The notes under the pieces are model-generated. The model made no database searches and was not told where the DNA came from. It saw only the letters and a program-made list of their open reading frames with translations. Below, piece by piece: positions 1 through 8,177 of a stretch of DNA of 23,914 nt. The stretch's first letter is position 1. Each line of letters opens with the position of its first letter. Location of the stretch: the NCBI GenBank assembly GCA_003557825.1, contig PWNM01000085.1, positions 1 through 23,914 of the forward strand, given 5' to 3'. This DNA comes from Candidatus Hydrogenedentota bacterium. Its GTDB lineage: Bacteria; Hydrogenedentota; Hydrogenedentia; Hydrogenedentales; SLHB01. Made by a program: the position numbers and the translations under genes.

Positions 1-1
1 G

Positions 2-529
2 GGGGATGAACCGTCGTATTTCAGCGGGACCAACCGACCGGTCGAGCGCGTTTCGTGGAACGATATCCGCTCGCCAGGAGGCTTCCTCGATGAACTCAAT
101 GCCATGTATGCCGGCCTTACGTTCCGATTGCCGACCGAAGCGGAATGGGAGTATGCCTATCGCGCGGGAACGACCACGCGTTTTTACTGGGGCGACGACC
201 CGAATTATGACGCCATTGATGACTATGCATGGTATCAGGGTAACAGCAATGTGCAGACACACGATGTGGGCCAGAAAACACCCAATGCCTGGGGGTTGCA
301 CGACATGGCGGGCAACGTACTGGAATGGTGCGAGGACGACTGGCACGAGAACTACGAGGGCGCTCCGACGGACGGAAGCGCTAGGGTAGATGAACCCCGC
401 GGTTCGGCTCGCGTAGTACGTGGCGGAGGGTGGCCAAGCTCAGCGCCCTTCTGTCGTGCAGCAAGCCGAACATACGACTCCCCGGATGAAAGCAACTTCA
501 GCATCGGGTTCCGGATCGTTCTTCCGTAG
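2..529 (+). CDS. Formylglycine-generating-enzyme (SUMF1/FGE) family protein, C-terminal part
   Basis: The reading frame is open from the first bases of the window, so the N-terminus is missing; about 175 codons are visible. The C-terminal FGE-sulfatase fold is recognisable from VERVSWNDI, then FRLPTEAEWEYAYRAG, then WGLHDMAGNVLEWCEDDW, then RVVRGGGW and the closing IGFRIVLP. Family members are secreted or cytoplasmic enzymes that oxidise a sulfatase Cys or carry out related chemistry. The segment after RVVRGGGW reads PSSAPFCRAASR, with one Cys where true sulfatase-activating FGEs have a closely spaced Cys pair. Sulfatase activation is therefore unlikely, and an FGE-fold protein of other function is more probable. 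A hairpin at 582-607 follows the stop. The family call is firm; the substrate is unknown. Confidence 0.88.
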   Translation, partial: GDEPSYFSGTNRPVERVSWNDIRSPGGFLDELNAMYAGLTFRLPTEAEWEYAYRAGTTTRFYWGDDPNYDAIDDYAWYQGNSNVQTHDVGQKTPNAWGLHDMAGNVLEWCEDDWHENYEGAPTDGSARVDEPRGSARVVRGGGWPSSAPFCRAASRTYDSPDESNFSIGFRIVLP

Positions 530-581
530 GAGCATCGCGCTGTACGCGATACGTTCCGTAGACGGATGGGAATATTTGCGT

Positions 582-607
582 AAGGGGCGAGTCCTAACTC
601 GCTCCTT
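582..607 (+). terminator. Hairpin after the FGE-family gene, possible terminator
   Basis: An 11-bp inverted repeat (AAGGGGCGAGT / ACTCGCTCCTT, one G-U pair) closes a 4-nt loop, 53 nt after the upstream stop. No T-run follows, so it would be a weak or factor-assisted terminator, or simply a structured spacer before the next gene. Confidence 0.4.
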
Positions 608-685
608 GCCCATGCAGTCGGGGTATGCCCTACCAGTTTGAACGTATAGCTTGTCAATGTACCCATTACGAAGGAGAGAACCAGC

Positions 686-1774
686 ATGAAGAGTCCGTTT
701 GCCGTCGATGTCACCCCCGATTGGGAAGGTCTGGTGCGCTGCATCCGCCGCGAAGGAACCCCCGCACGGGTGCATCACATCGAGCTGTTCCTCGACCCCG
801 AGGTGCAAGATGCCATTTGCGAACGCTACGACGTTCTCGACGGACTCGACCCGAGCGATCCCTTCTTCCCCTTGCGCAAACAGATCGCCATCCAGTCTTT
901 TCTGGGTTATGATTATATGCGGGCGGGCGTCGACGCCTTCGAGATGCCCTTGCGCCATGCGACGACAGACGACACGGCCGGGGTCAAACGGGCGAGCGGC
1001 CGGTCCTTTGTCGATGAAAACCGGGGGCCCATCACGAATTGGGAAGAGTTCGAGCAATACCCCTGGCCCGATCCGGCCAAGCTGACCACCCGCAACCTCG
1101 AGTGGCTCGAAGAAAATCTACCCGAGAACATGTGCCTCATCGGCGGCGGCGGCTTCGCCCACTACGCCGAATACCTCACCTGGCTTATGGGGTATTCCAC
1201 CTTCTGCATCGCCCTTTACGAGCAGCGCGATCTCATCCAGGCCATCTACGACCGCCTTCATGAGTTGTTCCGCGTCTCGGCCCAGATGATCCTCTCCTCC
1301 GACCGGGTCAAACTCCTCTGGGGCAGCGACGACATGGGGTATAAGGGTGGCCCGCTCATGAGTCCCGATGACATGCGCACCTTTGTCTTGTCCGGCCACA
1401 GGGAGATGGCCCGCATGGCCCACGACACCGGCCGCCCCTATTTGCTCCACTCGTGCGGCAACCTGGAACTCATCATGGACGATCTGATCGACGATGTAGG
1501 CATCGACGCGAAGCATTCGTTCGAAGACACCATTGAGAAGGTCACCGATCTGAAGCATACCTATGGCCGCCGCATCGCCCTGCTCGGCGGTATCGATGTG
1601 GATTTCCTCTGTCGGGCTTCAGAGGAGGACGTGCGCCAACGGGTCCGCGAAACTCTCGATGTTTGCCTTCCTGGCGGCGGGTATTGCCTGGGGTCCGGCA
1701 ACAGCGTGGCCAACTATATCCCCCTCGACAACTACCTTGCCATGGTCGACGAGGGCCGCCGATATGCTGGGTGA
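686..1774 (+). CDS. Uroporphyrinogen decarboxylase (URO-D) family protein, MtaA/CmuA-like
   Basis: This 362-residue protein has the URO-D TIM-barrel fold of COG0407. Members outside heme synthesis are often corrinoid or coenzyme-M methyltransferases. The MtaA/MtbA zinc pattern H-x-C-xn-C can be read as H255 and C257 in LLHSCGNL and C334 in GGGYCLGSGN, which supports a zinc-dependent methyl-transfer role over porphyrin decarboxylation. The C-terminal segment NSVANYIPLDNYLAM is typical of this group. The start at 686 is supported by AAGGAG about 10 nt upstream. No corrinoid protein gene is adjacent, so the methyl donor cannot be named. A Crp-type regulator follows after 110 nt on the same strand. 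Confidence 0.85.
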   Translation: MKSPFAVDVTPDWEGLVRCIRREGTPARVHHIELFLDPEVQDAICERYDVLDGLDPSDPFFPLRKQIAIQSFLGYDYMRAGVDAFEMPLRHATTDDTAGVKRASGRSFVDENRGPITNWEEFEQYPWPDPAKLTTRNLEWLEENLPENMCLIGGGGFAHYAEYLTWLMGYSTFCIALYEQRDLIQAIYDRLHELFRVSAQMILSSDRVKLLWGSDDMGYKGGPLMSPDDMRTFVLSGHREMARMAHDTGRPYLLHSCGNLELIMDDLIDDVGIDAKHSFEDTIEKVTDLKHTYGRRIALLGGIDVDFLCRASEEDVRQRVRETLDVCLPGGGYCLGSGNSVANYIPLDNYLAMVDEGRRYAG

Positions 1775-1884
1775 GGCCTGGAAGCGCCAAAAATAAGCAG
1801 GAATAATAAAGAACCTCTCATTGCGAAGGCTTTCCTTTATGGCCCGGCAGCCGCATATCCAAAGCAATGGGAAAGGAATTCCGC

Positions 1885-2577
1885 ATGACCCCAATAATCG
1901 ATGAACTGGCGGCGGCGCCCTTGTTCGAGGGACTCGACCCCGATCAAATCGCTCCGTTGGCCGCGATCGCCCAACGCCGGTCCATCGCCGCGGGAGCCGA
2001 ACTGTTCGCCGAGGGCGATCCTGCCGAAGGGTTTTATGTGGTCTGCTCGGGCAAGGTCAAGGTCTACCACCTCTCACCGGAGGGCAAAGAACAGATCCTC
2101 CATGTCTTCGGCCCGGGTGAACCGGTGGGGGAAGCCCCCATGTTTGCCGGCGAACGGTTTCCTGCCCATGCCGCGCCCATGACCGACGCCCGTCTGCTCT
2201 ACCTCCCCCGGCAGGCCTTTCTGGATGTACTTGCCGCTCATCCCTCCGTGGCGCTGGGCATGCTTGCCGTCATGGCCCGTCGTCTGCGGCGATTCGCAGC
2301 ACATATCGAAAATCTCGCGCTCAAAGAGGCCCCTGCCCGCCTTGCCTCCTACCTGATCTACGAGGCCGACCTGCAAGACCGTGATGATACGGTCGCCCTC
2401 GACATGACCAAAGGCCAACTTGCTGCGTTCCTCGGCTCGACCCCCGAGACCTTGTCTCGCGTACTCGGCCGCCTCATTCGCGAAGGCATGGTCACCCCCA
2501 CTGGCTACCGCAGTTACCGCATCACCGACCGCGACGCCCTCGAGGATCTCGCCGCCGGCCTCACGCGCTTGCCGTAG
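1885..2577 (+). CDS. Crp/Fnr family transcriptional regulator
   Basis: A 230-residue regulator with an N-terminal cyclic-nucleotide-binding-type beta-roll (about 14-130, including LFAEGDPAEGFYVVCSGKVK and the FGPGEPVGE turn), a long dimer helix (about 125-160) and a C-terminal winged HTH (about 172-205; TKGQLAAFLGSTPETLSRVL). There is one Cys (C54) and no N-terminal Cys cluster, so it is not an oxygen-sensing 4Fe-4S FNR. The GEP/APM turn lacks the Arg-Ser pair typical of cAMP binding, so the effector may be heme or NO (DNR-like) or something else. The start at 1885 is preferred over the in-frame ATG at 1867 because GGAAAGGA lies 8 nt before it. Its target is not shown by the sequence. Confidence 0.88.
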   Translation: MTPIIDELAAAPLFEGLDPDQIAPLAAIAQRRSIAAGAELFAEGDPAEGFYVVCSGKVKVYHLSPEGKEQILHVFGPGEPVGEAPMFAGERFPAHAAPMTDARLLYLPRQAFLDVLAAHPSVALGMLAVMARRLRRFAAHIENLALKEAPARLASYLIYEADLQDRDDTVALDMTKGQLAAFLGSTPETLSRVLGRLIREGMVTPTGYRSYRITDRDALEDLAAGLTRLP

Positions 2578-2586
2578 ACAGTCCCG

Positions 2587-3561
2587 CTAGTCCCCATCGA
2601 GTTGGGCGCGGCGTTCGTGGAGTTCGCGCCAAGTAGTGAGGATGATGCCTTCTTCTTCGATGACCTCACGGAGACGGGGGTCGATCATGGCATAGAGGTC
2701 GCCGGCCCGGACGTCGCCCGAGGTCGAGATGGCGTCGAAGTTCGGGCTGGGTTCGATGGCATGAACGATGATCTGGGTCACGCCGGGTTCGAGATTCCGC
2801 ACCACGTCGATAAACAGATCGGTTTTTTCGGCGGTCTTCCAACTGTAGGAAGCGGTGTGCAGGTCGTCGAGCAAGGGCAGGCCCGCATCCCATAGCCGTT
2901 GCGCCAGGTCCAGGATGAGCTCTTTGGCCGCCAGCGCCTCGGGGTTTTCCATGCGAATGAATGCCATATGCCCTGCCGGCATCATCACGGGGATGTTTTT
3001 TTCAATCCCAACCTGCACGTAGCGTTCGAGGAAATCGGGTCGGGCGTAAATCGTTCCCATGTGGGTATCCAAATGGGTAATGGGGAGGCCCATGCGTTCG
3101 GCCAGGGCGATTTGAGCGCGGATCTCGGTCTCGACCTCATCGGCGGTGGCGTGTTGGGCCGTGTCGCGGGAAGAGCTGTGCATATAACCGTCTTCATCGA
3201 TAAGCCCGGGCACGGCGCTCGCATCGGCCACCGGTCGCCATCGGTAGTGATTCCATTCGGAATTGAGGGTGAGGTGCAACCCCGAGCATACCTCCGGATT
3301 CCTTTCGAGGTACTCGGCGATTTCGGGAACACAGGGGCAGGGCATCATGACGCTCCACGAGGTGACCACGCCCTCCTCAAGCGAACGGATACTGCCGAGG
3401 TTGGTGTCGTGGCAGAGACCGGCGTCGTCGTTGTGGAAGATAACGACCTTCGAACCTTCCGGCCATCCGAGTCGTTCCGCATAGGTGGGGCCGTCAGCGG
3501 CGGCGTAACTCGAGGTTCCAACGGCCAATACCAACGCGCAGAAAATCATCGTACGAATCAT
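2587..3561 (-). CDS. Secreted ChbG/HpnK (YdjC) family carbohydrate deacetylase
   Basis: A 324-residue protein of the YdjC/ChbG family, metal-dependent deacetylases acting on N-acetylated sugars such as chitooligosaccharides or hopanoid sugars. The metal-site residues are visible as D45-D46 in FHNDDAG, H96 in GLHLTLN, and H163 and H167 in THLDTHMG. The first ~22 residues (FCALVLAVGTSSYAAADG) form a Sec signal peptide, so it acts outside the cytoplasm, unlike cytosolic ChbG. The start at 3561 has AGGAG 8 nt upstream. Its stop faces that of the Crp-type gene at a 9-nt distance. It lies 50 nt downstream of an aldo/keto reductase on the same strand and may be co-transcribed with it. The exact sugar is unknown. 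Confidence 0.87.
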   Translation of the reverse strand: MIRTMIFCALVLAVGTSSYAAADGPTYAERLGWPEGSKVVIFHNDDAGLCHDTNLGSIRSLEEGVVTSWSVMMPCPCVPEIAEYLERNPEVCSGLHLTLNSEWNHYRWRPVADASAVPGLIDEDGYMHSSSRDTAQHATADEVETEIRAQIALAERMGLPITHLDTHMGTIYARPDFLERYVQVGIEKNIPVMMPAGHMAFIRMENPEALAAKELILDLAQRLWDAGLPLLDDLHTASYSWKTAEKTDLFIDVVRNLEPGVTQIIVHAIEPSPNFDAISTSGDVRAGDLYAMIDPRLREVIEEEGIILTTWRELHERRAQLDGD

Positions 3562-3611
3562 AGGGGTGCTCCTGGTTTGTGTTGTTGTCGATGTGTGCGT
3601 ATTGTACCCGA

Positions 3612-4610
3612 TCAGCCCGCAAGAATGGTATCGATGGCCGCTTCTTCCTCGGGCTCAAAGACCGTATTTGCCAATGCGCCGACGCAGTCCGTGATCTGCT
3701 CCGGGCTTCGTGCCCCGATGAGCGCGCTGGTCACCCGTGGATCGCGCAAGGTCCATGCGATGGCCATTTGAGCCATGGACTGGCCTCGTTTCTCGGCGAT
3801 TGTGTTAAGCCGGCGAACCTTCTCGACGTTTTCCGCCGTGACCTGTTCGGGGCGTAGAAATCCATCGGGGTCGGCCGCTCGCGATGTCTCGGGAATGGGA
3901 TTGGCGGGATCGAGATATTTGTTCGTTAGCAATCCTTGGGCCAGGGGCGAGAACACAATGACGCCGACGCCGTATTGCTCGGTGTAGTCGAGCAGGTCGT
4001 GTTCAATCCATCGGTCGAAAAGACTGTAATTGGGTTGGTGAATGGTGATAGGCGTCCACTCATGTTTTTCCGGGAGTTCGGCCGCCTGCACGAAAAAGGC
4101 TCCCCGATAGCTGCTTACCCCGGCATACAACGCCTTGCCTTGCCGGACGATCTGGTCCAGCGCTCCGATAGTTTCCTCGAGGGGCGTAGCCGGATCGGGG
4201 CGGTGCGAGTAGAAGATGTCCACGTAGTCGAGTCCCAGCCGTTTCAAGGATTGATCGAGGCTGGCCACGAGGTATTTTCGGCTTCCCCCGATGCCATAGG
4301 GTCCCGGCCACATGGTATAGCCCGCTTTGGACGAAATGATCAGCTCGTCGCGGTAACCGGCAAAGTCCTCGCGCAGGATTCGACCGACCCGTTCCTCAGC
4401 GCTGCCCGGTTCAGGACCGTAGTTGTTGGCCAAATCGAAATGGGTGATGCCCAGGTCGAAGGCAGTTCGCATCATGGCCTGGCAGTTCGTGTGGGAAGCT
4501 CGTGTGCCGAAGTTGTGCCACATGCCCAACGACACGGCCGGCAAAAGCAGACCGCTCCGGCCGCATCGGCGGTATTCCATTTGTATATATCGTTCAGGGT
4601 TGAAATTCAT
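3612..4610 (-). CDS. Aldo/keto reductase, YghZ-like
   Basis: A 332-residue NADPH-dependent aldo/keto reductase resembling the YghZ (L-glyceraldehyde-3-phosphate reductase) and Kv-beta branch. The catalytic tetrad is visible as D59 and Y64 in FDLANNYGPEPGSAEERVG, K95 in IISSKAG and H136 in DIFYSHRPDP. The PGPYG insertion after ISSKAGYTMW is typical of YghZ. The C-terminal cofactor segment reads SALIGARSPEQI. AAAGGA lies 8 nt before the start at 4610; an internal ATG at 4580 (MEYRRCG) would fit the family N-terminus equally well. The physiological aldehyde is unknown; with the ChbG-like deacetylase downstream, a sugar-related role is plausible but not shown. Confidence 0.9.
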   Translation of the reverse strand: MNFNPERYIQMEYRRCGRSGLLLPAVSLGMWHNFGTRASHTNCQAMMRTAFDLGITHFDLANNYGPEPGSAEERVGRILREDFAGYRDELIISSKAGYTMWPGPYGIGGSRKYLVASLDQSLKRLGLDYVDIFYSHRPDPATPLEETIGALDQIVRQGKALYAGVSSYRGAFFVQAAELPEKHEWTPITIHQPNYSLFDRWIEHDLLDYTEQYGVGVIVFSPLAQGLLTNKYLDPANPIPETSRAADPDGFLRPEQVTAENVEKVRRLNTIAEKRGQSMAQMAIAWTLRDPRVTSALIGARSPEQITDCVGALANTVFEPEEEAAIDTILAG

Positions 4611-4734
4611 GACCGTATCCTTTCATCGGTTTGCTGGGCCCCCATTGTGGCACAGTCGACCGGTTCGTGACCACCATCGGGCGCGATCCGCTCCTGTCCA
4701 TCGCTCCCATCGAGGAATCTGCATATCTTTCGAG

Positions 4735-4764
4735 TTGAATCCATGGCAGGAAGGCTACTATACT
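4735..4764 (+). promoter_or_regulatory. Candidate sigma-70 promoter for the HNH-priA leader
   Basis: TTGAAT (4735-4740) and TATACT (4759-4764) are separated by 18 bp, placing a start near 4771. This would give a leader of about 250 nt before the HNH start codon. Confidence 0.45.
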
Positions 4765-4788
4765 GGATTTGCTGAGGTGTTTGAACCG

Positions 4789-4829
4789 GACGCCGAAGCG
4801 GCGCATAGGCTGCCCGCCCGGCGTCTTTT
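4789..4829 (+). terminator. Hairpin followed by TTTT within the leader, possible attenuator
   Basis: GACGCCG (4789-4795) pairs with CGGCGTC (4819-4825), with inner GCGGC/GCTGC pairing, directly followed by TTTT. No gene ends here on this strand. If functional it would stop transcripts begun at the 4735 promoter after about 60 nt, as an attenuator would. Confidence 0.35.
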
Positions 4830-4871
4830 AGATCGCGGGAAAGGGTCTGCGATTGGGCAAAGACGCAGCAT

Positions 4872-4990
4872 GGCCTGGCCTGGAGACATCGGCCGGCCCG
4901 TCTTGCCCTGTGCGTTCCCTGTTCCCCCGAGACGCCGCTGTACGCAGCTTCTATGCGGATCAAACCAGGAAGGCATGCATCGGGCAAGAC
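4872..4990 (+). ncRNA. Structured RNA candidate (leader element or small RNA)
   Basis: A hairpin (4872-4880 with 4891-4898) is followed by a long-range helix, GTCTTGCCC (4900-4908) with GGGCAAGAC (4982-4990). The helix continues inward with TG/TGC/TTCC pairings broken by small bulges to GGAAGGCATGCA. The apex contains GCTG-TACG-CAGC. This is more organised pairing than expected by chance in a spacer, but no known RNA family is recognised. Confidence 0.3.
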
Positions 4991-5019
4991 CCCTGTGCGT
5001 ATGCCGCGAGTGTGACTAC

Positions 5020-5685
5020 ATGAAAGAAGATGGCAGATCGACGGGACAGACCGAGACGTACGCAGGCAATGTGTTAAATACCCAGGTGCTTGTGTTAAAC
5101 AAGTCATGGATAGCCGTGCATATTACGCCGGCGCGGCGCGCGCTGAATCTACTCTATATCGGCGTCGCCCGGGCGGTCCATCCGTCGGATTACTCGTTAT
5201 TCGAATTCGATGATTGGATAGACCTTTCGCAGAACGGCATGCCCGGTCGCTATGTCCATACGCCCAATCTTCGAGTCCGCATTCCCGATGTTATTCTGCT
5301 ATCCCATTTCAATCGGTTCATCCGCCACGAAGCCCGCTTTTCCCGCCACAACATCTTTGAACGAGACCGACACACCTGCCAATACTGCGGTAAGCCCCTT
5401 CCCCGTTCGCAACTCACCATCGACCATGTGGTCCCCCAATCCCGGGGCGGCCACGATTCGTGGGAGAACCTGGTGGTAGCCTGTATGCGCTGCAACGTTA
5501 CGAAAGGCAATCGTACGCCCGACGAGGCCGGAATGACCCTTATCCGCCGTCCCATACGGCCTGCATGGCTGCCCCGGTTCGGATTGCGCGTTCCGAACGA
5601 GCAACTCCGGGTCTGGCGCCGGTTTGTCGACGCCCGGGCGTGGGGACTCGGCCATCCGCACGAGGCGTTGTCCACCGTCGAATGA
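5020..5685 (+). CDS. HNH endonuclease family protein
   Basis: A protein of about 221 residues with an HNH motif framed by zinc Cys pairs: C120-x2-C123 (CQYCGKPL), D135-H136 (TIDHVVPQSRGG), N150 (SWENLVVAC), and C155-x2-C158-N159. The N-terminal NTQVLVLNKSWIAVHITPAR is typical of a widespread stand-alone HNH family (COG1403) of unknown biological role. The frame is open far upstream, but nothing before about 5060 resembles the family. ATG 5020 is chosen, though its Shine-Dalgarno is poor, and GTG 5071 is an alternative. Its stop overlaps the priA start in an ATGA, suggesting translational coupling with replication restart. There is no restriction methylase nearby, so a restriction role is not indicated. 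Confidence 0.82.
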   Translation: MKEDGRSTGQTETYAGNVLNTQVLVLNKSWIAVHITPARRALNLLYIGVARAVHPSDYSLFEFDDWIDLSQNGMPGRYVHTPNLRVRIPDVILLSHFNRFIRHEARFSRHNIFERDRHTCQYCGKPLPRSQLTIDHVVPQSRGGHDSWENLVVACMRCNVTKGNRTPDEAGMTLIRRPIRPAWLPRFGLRVPNEQLRVWRRFVDARAWGLGHPHEALSTVE

Positions 5686-8177
5686 CCGGGGACACGCTGC
5701 CTATGGAACCGGCGTCGCCCCCCGATACCGTGTTCGCCGAAGTCGTATTTCCCATCCCCATCGATCGGGCCTACACCTATGCCGTGCCGCTGAAACTGCA
5801 TGACCGCGCCCGCCCCGGAATGCGGGCCGTGGCCCCGCTCCGCAATCGGACCCTCACGGGCTATATCGTGGCCGTTTCCGACACGACCGATGTGCCCGAG
5901 GTGCGTCCCTTACACGACCTCCCAGACGACGAGCCCGTGTTTCGGCCCGAGCTGCTCGACTTATGCCGATGGTTGGCCGACTATTATTGCTGCTCCTGGG
6001 GCGAGGCGCTCCAGTCGGCCGTCCCGGCGGGCATCCAGTTGCAGTCTCGCAAGCAATACCGGTTGGTTCACGAGCAGATCGGCTCGGGACGGTTCACGGA
6101 TCGGCAGCAGGCGGTCATTGCCGCCTTGTATAAAGCAGGCAAGGCACTCACTCCCGGGCAATTGGCCCGGGCGACGGGGTATAGCGGTCTGACCTCGACG
6201 TTTCAGTCCCTGGTCAAACGGGGCATGCTGATCGAAGAGATCATGCAGCCCAAATCGACCGTGTCGGTCCGCACCGAGACCGTTGTGGTTCTCGAAGAAG
6301 ACACGATCCCCGATCCAGAAGGACTTGTCGAGCTCCAACGGCGGGCGCCCCGTCAGGCGGCGGTCTACCTCGATCTGCTGTATGGCGAACCGGAACGACT
6401 GGTCCCGACGCTGTACGAAAAGCATCAGGTGAATGCGAGCATCTTACGCGCCTTGGCCGACAAGAAACTGGTACGCCTGGAGAAACGCGAGTATTATCGC
6501 ATCCCCGAGCTGGACCGCGATGATGCCTCGACCCTCAAGCATGCCCTCAATGCCGAACAGCAGGCCGCCTATGCGACCATCGTCGAGGCCATGGAAGCCG
6601 AGCAATTCCACACATTTTTACTGGAAGGCATCACCGGTTCGGGCAAGACCGAGGTCTACCTGCAGGCTATCGAACGGGCCCTCGAACTCGGACGGGACGC
6701 CATCATCCTGGTCCCGGAGATTTCGTTAACGCCCCAAACCGTGGGTCGGTTCAAGGCGCGGTTCGATGCGCAGATTGCCGTATTGCACAGCGGTCTGGGC
6801 TCGGGCGAGCGGTACGACGAATGGCGACGGGCTCAGCGGGGCGAGGTTCGGATTGTCGTAGGCGCCCGGTCGGCCATTTTCGCCCCCTTGCCGAACGTGG
6901 GCATCATCATCGTCGACGAAGAACATGACTCGTCATACAAGCAAGGCGAGACGCCGCGCTACCACGCCCGGGACGTGGCGATCATGCGGGCCCGGATGAA
7001 CAACGCGGTCTGCGTGGTCGGATCGGCCACGCCGTCCATCGAATCGGCCCACAACGCCACCAAAGGGAAATCCACCCGCTTGGCCCTCACGCGCCGGGCC
7101 ACAAACGCCTCGTTGCCGTCAGTCGAGTTGATCGACATGCGCACCGAGGCCCGCGAGGTGGCCGGCGTGGTTTTGTTGTCTCGGGTTCTTGAAAAGGCCA
7201 TTGCCCATTGCGTCGCCGCGGGCGATCAGGTGCTGCTGCTGCTCAACCGACGGGGATTCGCGCCGTTTGTGCTGTGTCCCATGTGCGGATGGGTCGCCTA
7301 TTGCGCCGATTGCCAAGTGACCATGACCTACCACGCCAAGGGGCATTTTCTTGCATGCCACTATTGCAATGCCAGCCGAACCGTCCCCGAGGTCTGCGAC
7401 GAATGCCAGTTCCAACCGCTGCTCTATCTGGGCACGGGAACCCAACGCATCGAGGAGGTCCTTCAACGGACCTTCCCCCACAGCCGCATCGAACGTATGG
7501 ACGCAGACACGACCTCGGGCAAGGGCGGGCATGCCAAGATCCTGGGCCGCCTCGCCAATCGGGAGATCGACATTCTAATCGGCACGCAGATGATCGCCAA
7601 GGGCCACGATTACCCCGCCGTCACGTTGGTAGGAGTCATCAACGCCGATACGGGCCTGGCCTTGCCCGATTTCCGAGCCGCCGAAGGAGTGTTCCAACTG
7701 CTGACCCAGGTAGCGGGTCGCGCAGGCCGAGGCGAACGGCCGGGCAAGGTGATGATCCAAACCTACCGCCCCCATCACTTTGCCATTCAGGCGGCGGCGG
7801 CCCACGACTATGCGGGATTCTTCGAGCGGGAGATCAAGGATCGGGAGGCGGCGGGGTATCCGCCGTTCCGGCGCATGGCCAACCTCGCCATCGAAAGCGA
7901 AGACGCCCTCGAAGCGGAGCGGGCGGCGGCCGTGGTCAGCCGAATCGTGCGCGATCAGCGCGATGCCCTCGGCTTTACGGGACTCGAGGTGCTTGGTCCG
8001 GCCCCTGCCACGGTCAGTCGGGTGAAGAAGAAATACCGATGGAACATCGGCCTGCTGTCGCGAAGCACCAAACGGTTAAACGTGCTGGTGCGCGCCGTAA
8101 TGAAGGCCTATGCCCAGGCCGGCGCACCGCCCGACGTGCAGCTCAAGGTCGATCTGGATCCCTATGGGGTGTACTAA
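5682..8177 (+). CDS. priA: Primosomal protein N' (replication restart helicase PriA)
   Basis: An 831-residue superfamily-2 DNA helicase that reloads the replisome at stalled forks. The order is an N-terminal 3'-end-binding domain (AEVVFPIPIDRAYTYAVP), a winged-helix region, Walker A GITGSGKT (316-323), DEEH (412-415), and the eight-Cys zinc insert C532, C535, C541, C544, C559, C562, C572 and C575. These are followed by the helicase motif GTQMIAKGHDYPAVTLVGV and QVAGRAGRGERPG, and a C-terminal domain ending in VKVDLDPYGVY-like sequence. All key residues are present and the length is normal. The start at 5682 overlaps the HNH stop (ATGA); ATG 5703, with GGGGA upstream, is an alternative. It converges with the response regulator gene, with a 4-bp stop overlap. 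Confidence 0.97.
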   Translation: MTGDTLPMEPASPPDTVFAEVVFPIPIDRAYTYAVPLKLHDRARPGMRAVAPLRNRTLTGYIVAVSDTTDVPEVRPLHDLPDDEPVFRPELLDLCRWLADYYCCSWGEALQSAVPAGIQLQSRKQYRLVHEQIGSGRFTDRQQAVIAALYKAGKALTPGQLARATGYSGLTSTFQSLVKRGMLIEEIMQPKSTVSVRTETVVVLEEDTIPDPEGLVELQRRAPRQAAVYLDLLYGEPERLVPTLYEKHQVNASILRALADKKLVRLEKREYYRIPELDRDDASTLKHALNAEQQAAYATIVEAMEAEQFHTFLLEGITGSGKTEVYLQAIERALELGRDAIILVPEISLTPQTVGRFKARFDAQIAVLHSGLGSGERYDEWRRAQRGEVRIVVGARSAIFAPLPNVGIIIVDEEHDSSYKQGETPRYHARDVAIMRARMNNAVCVVGSATPSIESAHNATKGKSTRLALTRRATNASLPSVELIDMRTEAREVAGVVLLSRVLEKAIAHCVAAGDQVLLLLNRRGFAPFVLCPMCGWVAYCADCQVTMTYHAKGHFLACHYCNASRTVPEVCDECQFQPLLYLGTGTQRIEEVLQRTFPHSRIERMDADTTSGKGGHAKILGRLANREIDILIGTQMIAKGHDYPAVTLVGVINADTGLALPDFRAAEGVFQLLTQVAGRAGRGERPGKVMIQTYRPHHFAIQAAAAHDYAGFFEREIKDREAAGYPPFRRMANLAIESEDALEAERAAAVVSRIVRDQRDALGFTGLEVLGPAPATVSRVKKKYRWNIGLLSRSTKRLNVLVRAVMKAYAQAGAPPDVQLKVDLDPYGVY

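Larger units (their letters stand above)
4611..5019 (+). other. 409-nt intergenic region with structured leader upstream of HNH-priA
   Basis: This region separates the divergent aldo/keto reductase and HNH genes. An open frame crosses it on the plus strand but shows no recognisable protein. It holds a sigma-70-like promoter (4735-4764), a hairpin with TTTT (4789-4829), a second hairpin (4872-4898) and a long rod-like pairing (4900-4990). An exact 10-nt direct repeat, CCCTGTGCGT, occurs at 4906-4915 and 4991-5000. It may be the long 5' leader of the HNH-priA operon or a separate small RNA. No consensus of tmRNA, SRP RNA or 6S RNA was recognised. Confidence 0.45.

Noticed and set aside
1775..1884. 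AATAAAG...CTTTATG inverted repeat between the URO-D and Crp-type genes
   Set aside because: The stem is short and AT-rich with a large loop. It is too weak to call a terminator or operator.
4423..5019. Open frame extending the HNH gene 199 codons upstream
   Set aside because: It overlaps the start of the divergent aldo/keto reductase and shows no protein similarity. The family N-terminus (NTQVLVLNKSW) begins only after 5060.
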